A stretch of 64,000 bases of DNA from assembly GCA_002723275.1 (NCBI GenBank), contig PBNZ01000002.1:369745-433744 (forward strand), given 5' to 3'. Position 1 is the first letter of the stretch. Each line of letters begins with the position of its first letter. Position numbers and translations under genes: made by a program. Source of the DNA: Planctomycetaceae bacterium. GTDB lineage: Bacteria > Planctomycetota > Planctomycetia > Pirellulales > Pirellulaceae. The notes beneath the pieces are model-generated. The model did not search any database and was not told where the DNA came from. It worked only from the letters and a program-made list of their open reading frames with translations. Positions 50,048-60,176 of the stretch are shown piece by piece.

Positions 50048-50139
50048 GTAGATTCGTAATCAGACCTTGTTGTTAGTATTCCCACTTGGCTTTGTTGATC
50101 TGCTTCCATTTTGTCGGAAGCGATCATGTGCTTCGATGG

Positions 50140-50925
50140 TCACATCCAGATCGCTACCAATGCCATCAGGCCTGCGCCGAGCAATGTCCAGATAAGGCGT
50201 TTGCTGCGGTTGCTGCCGCCGGGAAAGAACTCCTCACGTACGACATCGAGCGTTGCGATGTAGAGGAAGGTGCCTGAGGCAACGGCCTTGAACCATGCTT
50301 CGGCGACGCCGCTTCCTAAGCCAAACAGATCAATTGCAAGGCCGCCCAGGATGACGCCTAAGGGCGTGCTGCCGACGAAAAATAGTAGCGCTGGAATCCG
50401 TGTGCGAATTGGTACGGCAGCTTTTTGGAAGGTGGAGCCAAGGGCGAAGCCAGCAGCCCCTTTGTGTGCCAGGATGGCCACTAACAGTACTGCCGCGCCT
50501 GAGGAAGACGAGATACCAAGCGTGACCCCAGCGATGAAGCTGTGGATCGAGAGGGTGATCAAGAGGAGATAGGGTGTGATTCCATTCTGGTCCTTGGAGT
50601 TCAGCAGGGCATCAGATTCAGGATCTGTGACCGTGTTTCCGGCTCCCATCGCGATGGGAATCACCCGCTCGAGGCCGAGCACCAGAATGAAGGCCAGAGT
50701 TGCGATGCCGTAAGCCGCTGGGTATTCGACATTCGGATAAGCGGCAGCGAAGCCATTATTCGCATCGGCGAGGAGGTGGATGAGTCCTGCGGCAAGCAGT
50801 ACGCCGCCGGCAAAACTGTTGCCGTAGGCGATCACACGTCCGTTGCCGCCGCGGTCCACAAGCCAGGGGGCAAAGACGCCAGCGATGCCGACAGCCGCAA
50901 TCAACGCCGCCGAAAGCAGAATCAT
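50140..50925 (-). CDS. ZIP-family divalent metal transporter
   Basis: The 261-residue product has eight predicted membrane segments and the ZIP metal-path motifs. These are HLLADANN in helix 2-3, HSFIAGVTLGIS in helix IV and HKGAAGFALGSTF in helix V, which supply the binuclear-site histidines. The family imports zinc, iron or manganese down-gradient. It lies 3 kb from the Fur/Zur-like gene, but no TGCAA palindrome was found in the 337 bases upstream. A small inverted repeat (GTCGAG/CTCGAC, 50957-50975) is there instead. Start ATG 50925. Confidence 0.92.
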   Translation of the reverse strand: MILLSAALIAAVGIAGVFAPWLVDRGGNGRVIAYGNSFAGGVLLAAGLIHLLADANNGFAAAYPNVEYPAAYGIATLAFILVLGLERVIPIAMGAGNTVTDPESDALLNSKDQNGITPYLLLITLSIHSFIAGVTLGISSSSGAAVLLVAILAHKGAAGFALGSTFQKAAVPIRTRIPALLFFVGSTPLGVILGGLAIDLFGLGSGVAEAWFKAVASGTFLYIATLDVVREEFFPGGSNRSKRLIWTLLGAGLMALVAIWM

Positions 50926-51262
50926 AAGGTGTCCGGTCGATTTAGATGAAGTGATTGTCGAGAACTTTACTCGACCATCTTATCGTTTGGGATCGAATTA
51001 CGAAAAGGGGATGCGCCAGCTGATTGTGGGACGACTATGAATCATGGTGAATTCTTACTCGATTCGGCAAGTTGCTGAAACATATGCATGCGGCACACCT
51101 AATTGATCAATCCTGCGCGATGGAACAAATCACTTAACGCTTAGCTGCCTTGTGAGTTCCACCTCCGAGTATTCGGGTCAGAATTTCTTGATATCCGTCG
51201 ATGCCCAGGATTACAATCTCGGATTGTTGTCCATCTCGATTTATAGACCGTGAAGGTAGACG
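50926..51262. other. Divergent control region between ZIP and dockerin-like genes
   Basis: Contains the inverted repeat GTCGAG-AACTTTA-CTCGAC at 50957-50975, 32 bases before the ZIP start. GAAGGT precedes the plus-strand ATG. Nothing else is recognised. Confidence 0.5.
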
Positions 51263-52552
51263 ATGAAAAAACAGCGAACGTTTCGAAGTCCGTTTTGGTT
51301 AGTTGCTCTTGTTGCCTGCGTGCGGCTGGTTTGCCTCGGTACTGTTGAGGTAGACGCAGATGTCATCGTGCAACAACTGGATGAACATATGGTTGTTGAA
51401 GCGGAACTGTTTGAGTACGACGATCTGAATGATGAGTTTTACGGTTGGATCGTCATCGACACCAATGAGCCAGTGGAAGTTGAATTACACCATTCCAATC
51501 CTGGATACATTGAAGTACCACCCCCTAGTTCAAATGCTTCTGAAGGTCTTGCGATCCTTGATCAGGCCGGCGGAGGCGGTTTTACTGACCAACTGGGATA
51601 TGCGTTGCAATTCGAAACGCCGGGAACCTACTATCTTTACCTGAGAATGTCGGCGTTTGATTTGAGGCAAATCCTTGATGACAACTACGGCAATGAAGAT
51701 TCGATCTATCTGCCAGTTGAATCCATCGATGAGGATCCGACGTCCGAACATTTGCGAGCTAGTCGAGATGGTTTCATCGACTTTGATCAAATGGGCGTTT
51801 TGCCGTCAGCAGGTTGTCGGGACTTCGAAGAACCTTGGGTTATTCCGGACGATGAATGTGATGTGGATGGGTTGCGCGGCCCAATTCAAATGGAGGGTCA
51901 ATATCATTGGCAACCGGCCAATTGGAACAACGGTCTCGGGCACGTGAACTATGAGATCGAAGACACGGGCGTAACGCTGGATTTCAATTTGGCGAGTCGG
52001 GAACGAGGAGCCGCCTTGGATGTTTTTGTCTTTTCTCAGCGCGATGATCTTACGCCCAGGGATTTGGATGCGATTCTCGCCGAATTGAAGGACCCAGGCG
52101 ATCCCTATGATTTTGATGGCGATGGGATGTTGGGTGGCGGCGACGTCGACATCCTGCATGCCGCAATCGTTGGAGGCGATAGGAGTATTCAGTTTGACGT
52201 AAATTCAGACGGATCGGTCAACGCCGGCGACCTCAAATTCTTCGTCGAGGATGGCGACACCATCAACAGCTACTTGGGGGACGGAAATCTGGACGGACAA
52301 TTCAATACATCCGATCTGGTTGGTTTCTTCCAAGGTGGAAAATTTGAAGCCGGAACTCCCGCATCTTTCGCGCAAGGTGACCAAAACGCAGATGGTGTGT
52401 TTAACACATCCGACTTGGTTTCGATGTTCCAAAGTGGTGGTTTTGAAAAAGGACCAAAGCCAGTGGTGGCGACCGTTCCAGAACCAGGTAGCCTGGGTCT
52501 CGTGATACTAGGAGCTGCGAGTTTATTGGCCAGCGGCCGACGTCGGAAATAA
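51263..52552 (+). CDS. Exported dockerin-like PEP-CTERM protein
   Basis: The 429-residue product has a signal peptide (FWLVALVACVRLVCLGTVEV). A beta-rich N-domain, probably carbohydrate-binding-like (LGYALQFETPGTYYLYLRMS), spans residues about 40-260. Four calcium-loop units follow from about residue 280: YDFDGDGMLGGGDVDILHA, FDVNSDGSVNAGDLKFF, GDGNLDGQFNTSDLVGFFQ and GDQNADGVFNTSDLVSMFQ. The end is VPEPGSLGLVILGAASLLAS with RRRK. It shares the repeat module with the 33017 gene and the dead fragment at 60177. A terminator follows. Role unknown; surface sorting is expected. Confidence 0.9.
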   Translation: MKKQRTFRSPFWLVALVACVRLVCLGTVEVDADVIVQQLDEHMVVEAELFEYDDLNDEFYGWIVIDTNEPVEVELHHSNPGYIEVPPPSSNASEGLAILDQAGGGGFTDQLGYALQFETPGTYYLYLRMSAFDLRQILDDNYGNEDSIYLPVESIDEDPTSEHLRASRDGFIDFDQMGVLPSAGCRDFEEPWVIPDDECDVDGLRGPIQMEGQYHWQPANWNNGLGHVNYEIEDTGVTLDFNLASRERGAALDVFVFSQRDDLTPRDLDAILAELKDPGDPYDFDGDGMLGGGDVDILHAAIVGGDRSIQFDVNSDGSVNAGDLKFFVEDGDTINSYLGDGNLDGQFNTSDLVGFFQGGKFEAGTPASFAQGDQNADGVFNTSDLVSMFQSGGFEKGPKPVVATVPEPGSLGLVILGAASLLASGRRRK

Positions 52553-52580
52553 TCGTCACGTTTCCATTGTTCAAAAGAGT

Positions 52581-52610
52581 AGACCTCTCCAATGAATAAG
52601 AGGTCTTTTG
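52581..52610 (+). terminator. Rho-independent terminator
   Basis: Perfect eight-base arms AGACCTCT (52581-52588) and AGAGGTCT (52599-52606) are followed by TTTTGG. It lies 28 bases after the dockerin-like gene. Confidence 0.8.
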
Positions 52611-52863
52611 GGGTGCCGATTCCCGGTTCGTTTCTGCCACCCACCCTCAGGCTGTTTAACGGTCTTGTCGGGCTCGCTGCGGAAATGGTTCTTGCGCGAT
52701 TTTCTCTTGGTCTGAATTGCCAGAAAAAATCTTAAACAACATGGAACTCGCGGAGAGGATCTGGCGTCGAACCGCTATTGAAGAGGTTAGCGTTCGCCAA
52801 CAGCTTCCAAAAAATTGTGAGATTCCACAGACCAACTCTCTCGTCACCAGCGGAAACCGGATC

Positions 52864-53283
52864 ATGATCCATCGACATCTTCTCGCGTTACTCGTCTGCA
52901 CGTTACTTCCGTCAGTGGTTGCATCAGCAACGCTCGTGCCTCAGATCGAGCCGATCCAAAACATCACAGGCATCAAACCGAAGGAAGCAGTCTTTCTGAA
53001 GGCAGGTCGGGACATGCCTCTTGTCCTTCGGGAAAAACAAGATCTTGCCAAGTATTTCACGAAAGAAGATCTCGCAAAGATTGTTGCGAAGGTCGATCTC
53101 AAGAAGCAAAACGTTCTCGTTTTTGCCTGGGGTGGTTCAGGTGGCGATCGCCTCAAATACGATGTTCTGGAGTCATTCCCTGAACAAATTGTTTTTAGGA
53201 TAAAGCCGGGTCGTACGAAGGATCTTCGCCAACACGTGCATATTTATGCCGTACGATCCAACGTCAAATGGGGCATGAAGTAG
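52864..53283 (+). CDS. Small secreted protein, function unknown
   Basis: ATG 52864 gives an immediate signal peptide (HLLALLVCTLLPSVVASA); the frame is open for 49 codons upstream without a leader. The 139-residue product has a beta-rich body with DLKKQNVLVFAWGGSGGDRL and a VFRIKPGRTKDLRQHVHIYA end. The 'VLVFAWGGSGGD' strand-turn recalls the PrcB-like gene at 5897 ('VVLAVFMGEKSTGG'), but I would not merge the two on this alone. It is convergent with the PQQ-propeller gene, with only 53 bases between. Confidence 0.65.
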   Translation: MIHRHLLALLVCTLLPSVVASATLVPQIEPIQNITGIKPKEAVFLKAGRDMPLVLREKQDLAKYFTKEDLAKIVAKVDLKKQNVLVFAWGGSGGDRLKYDVLESFPEQIVFRIKPGRTKDLRQHVHIYAVRSNVKWGMK

Positions 53284-53336
53284 TTGGGCCGATTCCCACC
53301 GTCTCGTCCTCAACGTTTTTTTCTTCCGCGGTCGTA

Positions 53337-54656
53337 CTATTGCTGTTGGATGCAATACAGAAACTTGCGTCCACGCAGAAATAATGTGTCCTCCGCTAAT
53401 GCTGGTGAGGCGTCGATCGTATCGTCGAGTTTATTCGTCGCCAGAACCTCCAATTCATTGGACCGCTTTAGCACGAGCGTTGTTCCGTTGCGGTCTGTGA
53501 TGTAGATTCGCCCCGCCGCACCGACCGGTGATGCGTAAACGTTAGAGAGGCCTGGCAATCGAGTTCTTTCGAGTAGGGTATCGCCAGTCTTCGAGTCCAG
53601 GCAGGATAAGATCGCATTGTTGGACTGAGTGTAGTACAGCATTCCATCGTACAGCAGTGGCGATGGGACATAGGGTGTTCCGCGATCGCGTGACCAGATA
53701 ATCTTGTCGGACTGCGAAATGTCACCGCTTTCCGTAAGAGGCAAGGCAAGCAAGGAATAGCCCTGGTATCCGCTCATGCAGTAGACGACATCGCCCTCGA
53801 CCACTGGACAGGGAGTCACATTGCCTGTTAGTCCGCTGCATTGCCAGATGACGTCCCCACTCTCGAGGTCATAACTGCGAACAAAATTCGTCGCGCTGGT
53901 GATGACCTGAGTCCGCCCACTATGTTCGAGCACCAGTGGAGTCGCCCACGCGTTATTTTCGTCTCGCTCTTTACGCCACACGGATTTTCCCGATGCTGCT
54001 TCAAGAACCTCAATCGAACCTTTGTGATTGTAGTCGCGGACGATGACCAGCTTGTCACCATATAGCACAGGTGAACTGCCCTCCCCTAGGCTCGACCCAA
54101 CCTTCACTTCTCCCAAATTTCGCTCCCACAGTTTGTTGCCGTTCAGATCGTAACAAAATAACCCGGCCGAACCGAACCAGCAAAACAGACGTTTCCCATC
54201 AGTCGTTGGTGATGCCGATGCAAAGTCATTGTCGTTGTGAGCTCCTTCGTGAGGAATCTTTTTCGTCGCGATGTCGCGCCAGATTTCCTTGCCCGTTTTT
54301 TTGTTCAGGCAAATCACCACGAATTCATGAACAGCATTCGGACGTTTGATGTCGAAGAAATTTGTTTTCGGCTGATCCTTTGGATCAGGAATGGAGGAAT
54401 CTTTTTCTTCTGTCTTGATTGCGGTCAGAAGGAAAACTTTATCGCCCCAAATGATTGGCGTTGAAGTGCCGTTTCCATCAATGGCAGCCTTCCATTTGAT
54501 GTTTTCCGTTTCACTCCAGGTCACAGGCGGTTCTGCAGATTTAGACACTCCGCTGTTCAAGGGTCCGCGCCATTGCGACCAGTCGTCGTCCGCCCAGCAA
54601 GATCCCGGAGATATTGCCACGAGGAGCATGCTGCAAAGAGAGGCCAAGAGTTTCAT
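53337..54656 (-). CDS. Secreted PQQ-like beta-propeller protein
   Basis: ATG 54656 follows AAGGAC and gives a signal peptide (LLASLCSMLLVAISPGSCWA); the longer frame has no leader. The 439-residue product starts its mature part with DDWSQWRGPLNSG, the hallmark of planctomycete outer-membrane PQQ-like proteins. It repeats 'LYGDKLVIV', 'ASGKSVWR', 'ESGDVIWQCSGL' and 'KTGDTLLE' blade motifs. These are BamB/quinoprotein-like propellers. No PQQ or haem ligand set is evident, so it is probably structural or binding rather than a dehydrogenase. Confidence 0.9.
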   Translation of the reverse strand: MKLLASLCSMLLVAISPGSCWADDDWSQWRGPLNSGVSKSAEPPVTWSETENIKWKAAIDGNGTSTPIIWGDKVFLLTAIKTEEKDSSIPDPKDQPKTNFFDIKRPNAVHEFVVICLNKKTGKEIWRDIATKKIPHEGAHNDNDFASASPTTDGKRLFCWFGSAGLFCYDLNGNKLWERNLGEVKVGSSLGEGSSPVLYGDKLVIVRDYNHKGSIEVLEAASGKSVWRKERDENNAWATPLVLEHSGRTQVITSATNFVRSYDLESGDVIWQCSGLTGNVTPCPVVEGDVVYCMSGYQGYSLLALPLTESGDISQSDKIIWSRDRGTPYVPSPLLYDGMLYYTQSNNAILSCLDSKTGDTLLERTRLPGLSNVYASPVGAAGRIYITDRNGTTLVLKRSNELEVLATNKLDDTIDASPALAEDTLFLRGRKFLYCIQQQ

Positions 54657-54984
54657 GAGGATGTCCTTCAAAACCTTGAAGTGCTGTTTGATATAATGGG
54701 GCGCAGTGAACGCGAGTCCGTCCTCGTGTTGCTTCCGGGAGTCGAAATTATGGCTCCCAAAATTCCCAATGTACATAAACCTGATGGTGAAACGGTTTTA
54801 CTAAGCTCATTTTGACGTCGGGTTTCTTTTCGACGAAGATCGAAGACTTGTAGACGTAAGCATTTGCAGTACCATGCGGTAGAGGTCAATTGGGTTTTTT
54901 GACCACGTGATGCATCACCATACCGAAAGCTGAGTCATTCGCACGATTGCAAATTTATCAAGGATGTGCTGAGCAGAAAAAACT
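54657..54984. other. Divergent promoter region
   Basis: 328 bases between the PQQ-propeller gene and the triheme dehydrogenase gene. Nothing beyond ribosome-binding sites is recognised. Confidence 0.5.
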
Positions 54985-57732
54985 ATGTCTTTTCGCGACA
55001 GGTCAGCCATTGCAGTGAATCGATCAACTTCGCCAAAACATCTTGCTGTTGCTGGCGTTGTTTGCGCATTACTGCTCAGTCTGTTGGGGGTCGCTGTTAG
55101 CCAGGAAGATGTTGCTGATGAAGAGCAACAAGAGCGTCCGTACGGGCTGACCGCGCGGACACCGTGGACCAGTTCTCGGTTGCTGGGGTCGCCTGATCCG
55201 CCACGGCCTTACATTGCAACAAAGATGTTTGCCGACATCCAATGGGATCGCCCCATCTACGTGAAAGCGGAACCGGATGGCCAGCATCTGTTCGTGATTG
55301 AACAGGGGGGTGAGGAGAATCGACCGACAAAACTGTTTCGTATTGTCGACCGTGCCGACGCAACCAAGAAAACACTTCTCCTGACTGTACCTCGCCGATT
55401 GGTCTATGGAATGGAGTTTCACCCGAACTATGAAGAAAATGGGTTTATCTATCTGTTCGGTAATGGACCGACGGGGAACCCAGAACGACTCAATCATGTG
55501 ACTCGGTATACCGTGCAACGAGACGGCGAGCAGGTGACCTGCGATCCGGGTTCTGCCGTCGACATTATTCAGTGGCGGTCGATGGGGCATGATGGTGGTG
55601 ACCTGGTCTTTGGGAACGATGGGTTTCTCTACATTACGTCCGGAGATGGAACCTCTGATTCTGATCAATGGCTCTCCGCTCAGGATGTTTCGAATCTGTT
55701 GGGAGGCGTTTTGCGAATCGACGTCGACCAGACGTCGGATGACAAGCCATATTCGGTGCCAGCCGATAATCCTTTCCTCGAGATACCTGGTGCGCGCGGC
55801 GAGCTGTGGGCGATCGGCTTGCGAAATCCCTGGCGGATGTCGATCGATAGGAAGACCGGACAGATCTGGGTCGGTAACAACGGACAGGATCTCTGGGAAA
55901 CGGCTCACTTACTTCGCAAAGGTGAAAACTATGGTTGGAGCGTTTATGAAGGGAGTCATCCGTTTTACGCGAATCGAGAACTCGGACCGGGCACTTTGGT
56001 CGCTCCCACATTCGAACACCATCATACGGAAGCTCGTTCCCTTACCGGTGGCGTCACCTACGACGGCGACCGGTTGAAGGATCTGGTCGGAGCTTATCTC
56101 TATGGCGACTATTCCACCGGAAAGATTTGGGCGGGTCGACATGACGGTCAACAAGTGACCTACCATCAGGAGGTTGCTGACACGTCGCTAAGTATTGTTG
56201 GCTTCTCAAATTCTCATCGTGGTGACCTGATCGTTGTCGATTCGGTCCGGGGACTGCATCGACTGGAACGCAATCCGGATCTTGATCGTCTCGATGCGCT
56301 TCCATCTTTTCCGAAAAAATTGTCTGAGACCGGACTGTTCGATTCGACCGTCGATCACAAAGTCGCAGCTGGTGTCATTCCGTATGATGTTGTTTCACCC
56401 GGCTGGGCAGATGGTGCTCAGGCGGATCGATTCATCGCGGTACCCGATGATCTGCAGATCGCTTACACGCGCGATCGCGGCTGGAATTTCCCAGATCGAT
56501 CCGTCCTGGTTCAAACACTCACGATTGACGAGACACGTGACGGTGAAGTTCAGCAACGCCGTTTGGAAACGCGAGTCCTTCTTAAGTTACAAAAGGAGTG
56601 GCAGGGTTATTCCTATGGGTGGAATGAAGATCAAACCGATGCAGAACTCGTTGCGAGTGAAGGGAGAGATATTTCGCTGGCCAATGGTCAAGTCTGGCGA
56701 GTACCGTCCAGGGCTGAGTGTATGTCATGTCACGCTCGTGCCGTGAATTATGTGTTGGGGCTCACTGACCTGCAGATGAACCGTGACTTCGATTATTCGG
56801 GCACGGTCGATAATCAACTGCGAACCTTGAACCATATTGGCTTGCTTGCCGACTACGATCCGAAGCCGGAGGACGAACGATTCAAACTGGTAAGCCCTCA
56901 GGACACTTCAGCTTCGTTGACGGATCGAGCCCGATCGTATCTCCATACAAACTGCGCATGTTGTCATGTTGCTGCTGGCGGTGGAAACGCCCGGATGGAA
57001 TTGGAGTTTGCGACGGAGAATGAATCGGCACGGATCCTTGACGAGTACCCACAGCACGCAACGTTTGGGTTCGCACAACCGCGCATTGTTGCCCCAGGTG
57101 ATCCGAGCCAGTCGGTTTTGTTGGCCCGTGTGTCCCGTCGGGGACGCGGCCAGATGCCGCCGTTGGTCTCGAACCAAGTTGACGATTCGGCAGTCCAGTT
57201 GCTTCGTGATTGGATTGCGTCCCTTGAGGTTCCCCAACGCGAATTTGTCCGCGATTGGTCAGTCGAGGAATTGACCGACGATTTGTCAACTCTTCAAGAA
57301 GGTCGGTCGTTGACCCGTGGGAAATCACTGTTTCGATCATCGGGTTGTGGACAGTGTCATCGAATTGAAGAAGAGCTTGCTGGTATTGGACCCAATCTGA
57401 GCGATGTCGCGAAACGTCGTAAGCCGATCGAGATTTTAGAGTCCGTCATCACGCCGTCGGCAAAGATCGAGCCAGAGTATGCTTCGACAATTTTGGAGAC
57501 TGCCGACGGTGAAGTTTTGCAAGGACGCATTCAATCGGAAACGAATGAAGACATTGTTTTGCTGGGTCGGGAGTCCTTTGCAAAACCGCAGCGGGTGCTC
57601 AAAGCCGAAATTGAAGAGCGAACGCTCTCACGACTGTCGATGATGCCAGAGGGAACGATCGATCATCTTCAGCGTGACGAAATCCTCGATCTACTGGCTT
57701 ATATCCTTGCCGGGTCGGCCTCCGAGGAATGA
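54985..57732 (+). CDS. PQQ-dependent sugar dehydrogenase fused to three c-type haem sites
   Basis: The 915-residue product has an N-terminal leader (AVAGVVCALLLSLLGVAVSQ). Residues about 75-430 form a soluble-aldose-dehydrogenase-type propeller: GMEFHPNYEENGFIYLFG, GHDGGDLVFGNDGFLYITSG and IGLRNPWRMSIDRKTGQIWV. The second half carries CMSCH (residue about 581), CACCH (about 657) and CGQCH (about 787). The last belongs to the 'putative heme-binding' domain (CGQCHRIEEELAGIGPNLSD, YASTILETADGEVLQG). It probably oxidises sugars in the periplasm and passes electrons along its own haems. The ATG is at 54985; no partner gene adjoins. Confidence 0.92.
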   Translation: MSFRDRSAIAVNRSTSPKHLAVAGVVCALLLSLLGVAVSQEDVADEEQQERPYGLTARTPWTSSRLLGSPDPPRPYIATKMFADIQWDRPIYVKAEPDGQHLFVIEQGGEENRPTKLFRIVDRADATKKTLLLTVPRRLVYGMEFHPNYEENGFIYLFGNGPTGNPERLNHVTRYTVQRDGEQVTCDPGSAVDIIQWRSMGHDGGDLVFGNDGFLYITSGDGTSDSDQWLSAQDVSNLLGGVLRIDVDQTSDDKPYSVPADNPFLEIPGARGELWAIGLRNPWRMSIDRKTGQIWVGNNGQDLWETAHLLRKGENYGWSVYEGSHPFYANRELGPGTLVAPTFEHHHTEARSLTGGVTYDGDRLKDLVGAYLYGDYSTGKIWAGRHDGQQVTYHQEVADTSLSIVGFSNSHRGDLIVVDSVRGLHRLERNPDLDRLDALPSFPKKLSETGLFDSTVDHKVAAGVIPYDVVSPGWADGAQADRFIAVPDDLQIAYTRDRGWNFPDRSVLVQTLTIDETRDGEVQQRRLETRVLLKLQKEWQGYSYGWNEDQTDAELVASEGRDISLANGQVWRVPSRAECMSCHARAVNYVLGLTDLQMNRDFDYSGTVDNQLRTLNHIGLLADYDPKPEDERFKLVSPQDTSASLTDRARSYLHTNCACCHVAAGGGNARMELEFATENESARILDEYPQHATFGFAQPRIVAPGDPSQSVLLARVSRRGRGQMPPLVSNQVDDSAVQLLRDWIASLEVPQREFVRDWSVEELTDDLSTLQEGRSLTRGKSLFRSSGCGQCHRIEEELAGIGPNLSDVAKRRKPIEILESVITPSAKIEPEYASTILETADGEVLQGRIQSETNEDIVLLGRESFAKPQRVLKAEIEERTLSRLSMMPEGTIDHLQRDEILDLLAYILAGSASEE

Positions 57733-58032
57733 CACCGTCAGAAGATGACGGCAGTCGTCACGTCACAACGGTATCAGGTCTTCATGGCATCGGCTTAAGC
57801 GTCAGGTTGATCCGTACGTCAGACTTCCCTGCCCTTGACGCTCGTCATGTGAACGCTGTTTAAGCCTTCCCGCATCGATTAAGTCGGGTTTTCTCCTTTC
57901 GCGGAGAGAGCCCTCGCTTGTTGAATGTCTTCAAAATGCAGGGGTGGGCAGTCATGGCTAAAATGTATAGACTGTGCGAGCCAAGTTCTACATTCAATTT
58001 CCGGTAACGTATTGATAAGGACGGCTTGGGCA

Positions 58033-58788
58033 ATGAGATTTTTTAGCTTAAGTGTTTTCGTTGTTATCACGTTAGTTGCAGCTGATTTCACAGATGCGTC
58101 GATAGTCATTGGTGACTTTGAAGTCTCTGGCAATCAAACGGTATCTTTTGCCGGTCGCACCCAATCTCAACTCGATTTAATTGCCTCTGGTTCCGTCCCT
58201 GAACCTGACGGGATTCAAAAGGTAATACAAGACATCGCCAATTTTGGCAAAACGTCGCCGGATGCGATTTCGATCACTGGTTTTGATACTCTATCGATCA
58301 CAGCCACTGGAACTTGGGCCAACACAGCGAATCTGTCGTCTAACGGAATGGGTCCTTCCGGCAATTCCGGCGATAATAAAACGACGAAGGCGGGCTATCG
58401 TATATTTGGCATCAGTGGCATGTCAGCTCGACTCAATACGTTGATCGGTGTCTTTCTTTCCGATGATATACCGGACCCTAATGGCTTGCCGGAGATGCTG
58501 AGCGTTAATGACGGAGACGACATGACAACTCCTTTGCTCAATCAAACATTTGCGATTGGGGCTGACCTATCTAATATCATTGTGCCAGAGAATGCGACGC
58601 GACTTTTTCTCGGGCATCATGACGGTCAACAATTCAAGAACAACTCTGGATTGGTAACGGCTACAATTACTGGCACGAGTGTGAATACACTCAACGCCGT
58701 CCCGGAGCCTTCTACAATTCTGATCTGGTTGGTGTTAGGCATGGTTGGCTACACGAGCATGAGATTCCGGTCGTTCTTCTCTGTTTGA
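58033..58788 (+). CDS. PEP-CTERM sorted exported protein
   Basis: ATG 58033 gives a direct signal peptide (FFSLSVFVVITLVAADFTDA), and AAGGA lies 11 bases upstream; the frame is open 36 codons earlier. The 251-residue product has a beta-rich body (SIVIGDFEVSGNQTVSFAGR, RLFLGHHDGQQFKNNSGLV). It ends VPEPSTILIWLVLGMVGYTS with a short basic tail. The RLFLGHHDG block is typical of planctomycete PEP-CTERM proteins that resemble lectin-type sandwiches. No role is known. Confidence 0.9.
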   Translation: MRFFSLSVFVVITLVAADFTDASIVIGDFEVSGNQTVSFAGRTQSQLDLIASGSVPEPDGIQKVIQDIANFGKTSPDAISITGFDTLSITATGTWANTANLSSNGMGPSGNSGDNKTTKAGYRIFGISGMSARLNTLIGVFLSDDIPDPNGLPEMLSVNDGDDMTTPLLNQTFAIGADLSNIIVPENATRLFLGHHDGQQFKNNSGLVTATITGTSVNTLNAVPEPSTILIWLVLGMVGYTSMRFRSFFSV

Positions 58789-59075
58789 CGATTGCGACTG
58801 GCGGTGGCCAGTGCGAATGCCTGTGGCACGTGGTTGTCGCGGCTAAAATCTGGCATCACTTGTTTGTTTCAGCATTTACAGATCTATCGCATGGATCGAT
58901 CGACGAGTGTTCTGCAATCCAGATTTGCAGAGAGATTGTTTCCAGGCGATCGGCTTCTTCCAATCAGCGATCCGACTCAGAGCACGAAGCGTAGCCGAGA
59001 CGGAGCTCTACAATGAGACGCTCGATCACTCAATGATAGTGCGGCAGCTTTGTCCTTGAATTCAAAACGCGCTGG

Positions 59076-59756
59076 TTAGGGTTGAGGCAGTTCATGGCGA
59101 CTCTCTTCGTCGTCTGGCCGTGGTTTTTTGTCGGTCGACGGCGTCACTTTCTCAATGCGTTCTTGAACGGACATTTTTCCAGCACGAGCCCAGCGTCCCC
59201 AGACGCGTAAGTATTCCGGAACAACGATTTCTCCATCGCGATTTGTATCGAGCGCAGCGAAGACGTCCCTCGCAAGCGTTTCGCTATTCAGCTTCGGAAT
59301 CGCGTGCTCGATAAATTCACCGGCCTGGATTTTTCCATCATTGTCGTCATCCATATCTTGAATGATGGACTTCGCTTCATCGGTAATGATTCGATTCAGA
59401 ATATATTCGGCCTGAGTGACAAAGCCATCTTTATCCGCGTCCGAGGCATTAAAGATTCCGAGACGCGATTGTGGTGTCAGGTAACGACCGTTCTTGATGT
59501 ACTCTTCCTTGGAGTGTCGTAAGTCGCCGTCACGGTCGAATCGACGAAACACTTTCGTGTAATTCAGTTGCTGTTCCAGAGTGAGACCCGTTTCCATTTT
59601 CGCGCCGAGTCTCTGCAGAATTACGGCTACTTCTGTGTCACGAATTTTCAACTCTTTGGAGGATCCGATTTCCTGGGCGCTGGCATTCGTTTCCCCCAGC
59701 AACAAGTTACCCATGGCACATTGCAGAACGAAAGATATGGCCAATCCGAGTCGCAT
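59076..59756 (-). CDS. Secreted EF-hand calcium-binding protein
   Basis: The 226-residue product has a signal peptide (LAISFVLQCAMGNLLLGETN). Four EF-hand loops are clear: FDRDGDLRHSKEEY, SDADKDGFVTQAEY, MDDDNDGKIQAGEF and LDTNRDGEIVVPEY. Each has Asp at loop positions 1 and 3, Asp at 5 and Glu at 12. It is expected to bind calcium outside the cytoplasm. A proline- and charge-rich tail closes it. It is a single gene. Confidence 0.88.
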   Translation of the reverse strand: MRLGLAISFVLQCAMGNLLLGETNASAQEIGSSKELKIRDTEVAVILQRLGAKMETGLTLEQQLNYTKVFRRFDRDGDLRHSKEEYIKNGRYLTPQSRLGIFNASDADKDGFVTQAEYILNRIITDEAKSIIQDMDDDNDGKIQAGEFIEHAIPKLNSETLARDVFAALDTNRDGEIVVPEYLRVWGRWARAGKMSVQERIEKVTPSTDKKPRPDDEESRHELPQP

Positions 59757-60176
59757 GTTGAAATCCTCTCTCGTTGAGATTTGCTGCGTGTCGCTGCAAC
59801 TTGTTTTTCAAACGAGTTGGTTATGCAAAAAGCTGGAAACCAAATAACTGATAATCGTTTAATTGGCATTGCTAATTTTGAACGCATACAGCTTCAAAAA
59901 ATATTTCACGCATGAACAGCATATCTCTGAACGACGGGGCCCCGGGGTTGTTGAATATCGTACGACGATTTATCAACGGATCAATCCAGATTTCGAATTC
60001 CTTTTTCTGTCGTTTGGATTTTGTTTGTGATGCCAGGAGGGTTTGCGTAGAGTCATGGACCGAAATTAGAAGGTATGCCTTATCTCTTGAAGAGCTTTGG
60101 CGGAATCGATTCGTAACAGGTTGTCACGTCAAGACTGATTGCAGTCTAAGGGGAACGAGACTGAGGCGAACTTTTA
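59757..60176. other. Spacer upstream of the EF-hand gene
   Basis: 420 bases between the EF-hand gene start and the dockerin fragment, presumably holding the EF-hand gene's promoter. No other gene is supported. Confidence 0.45.
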
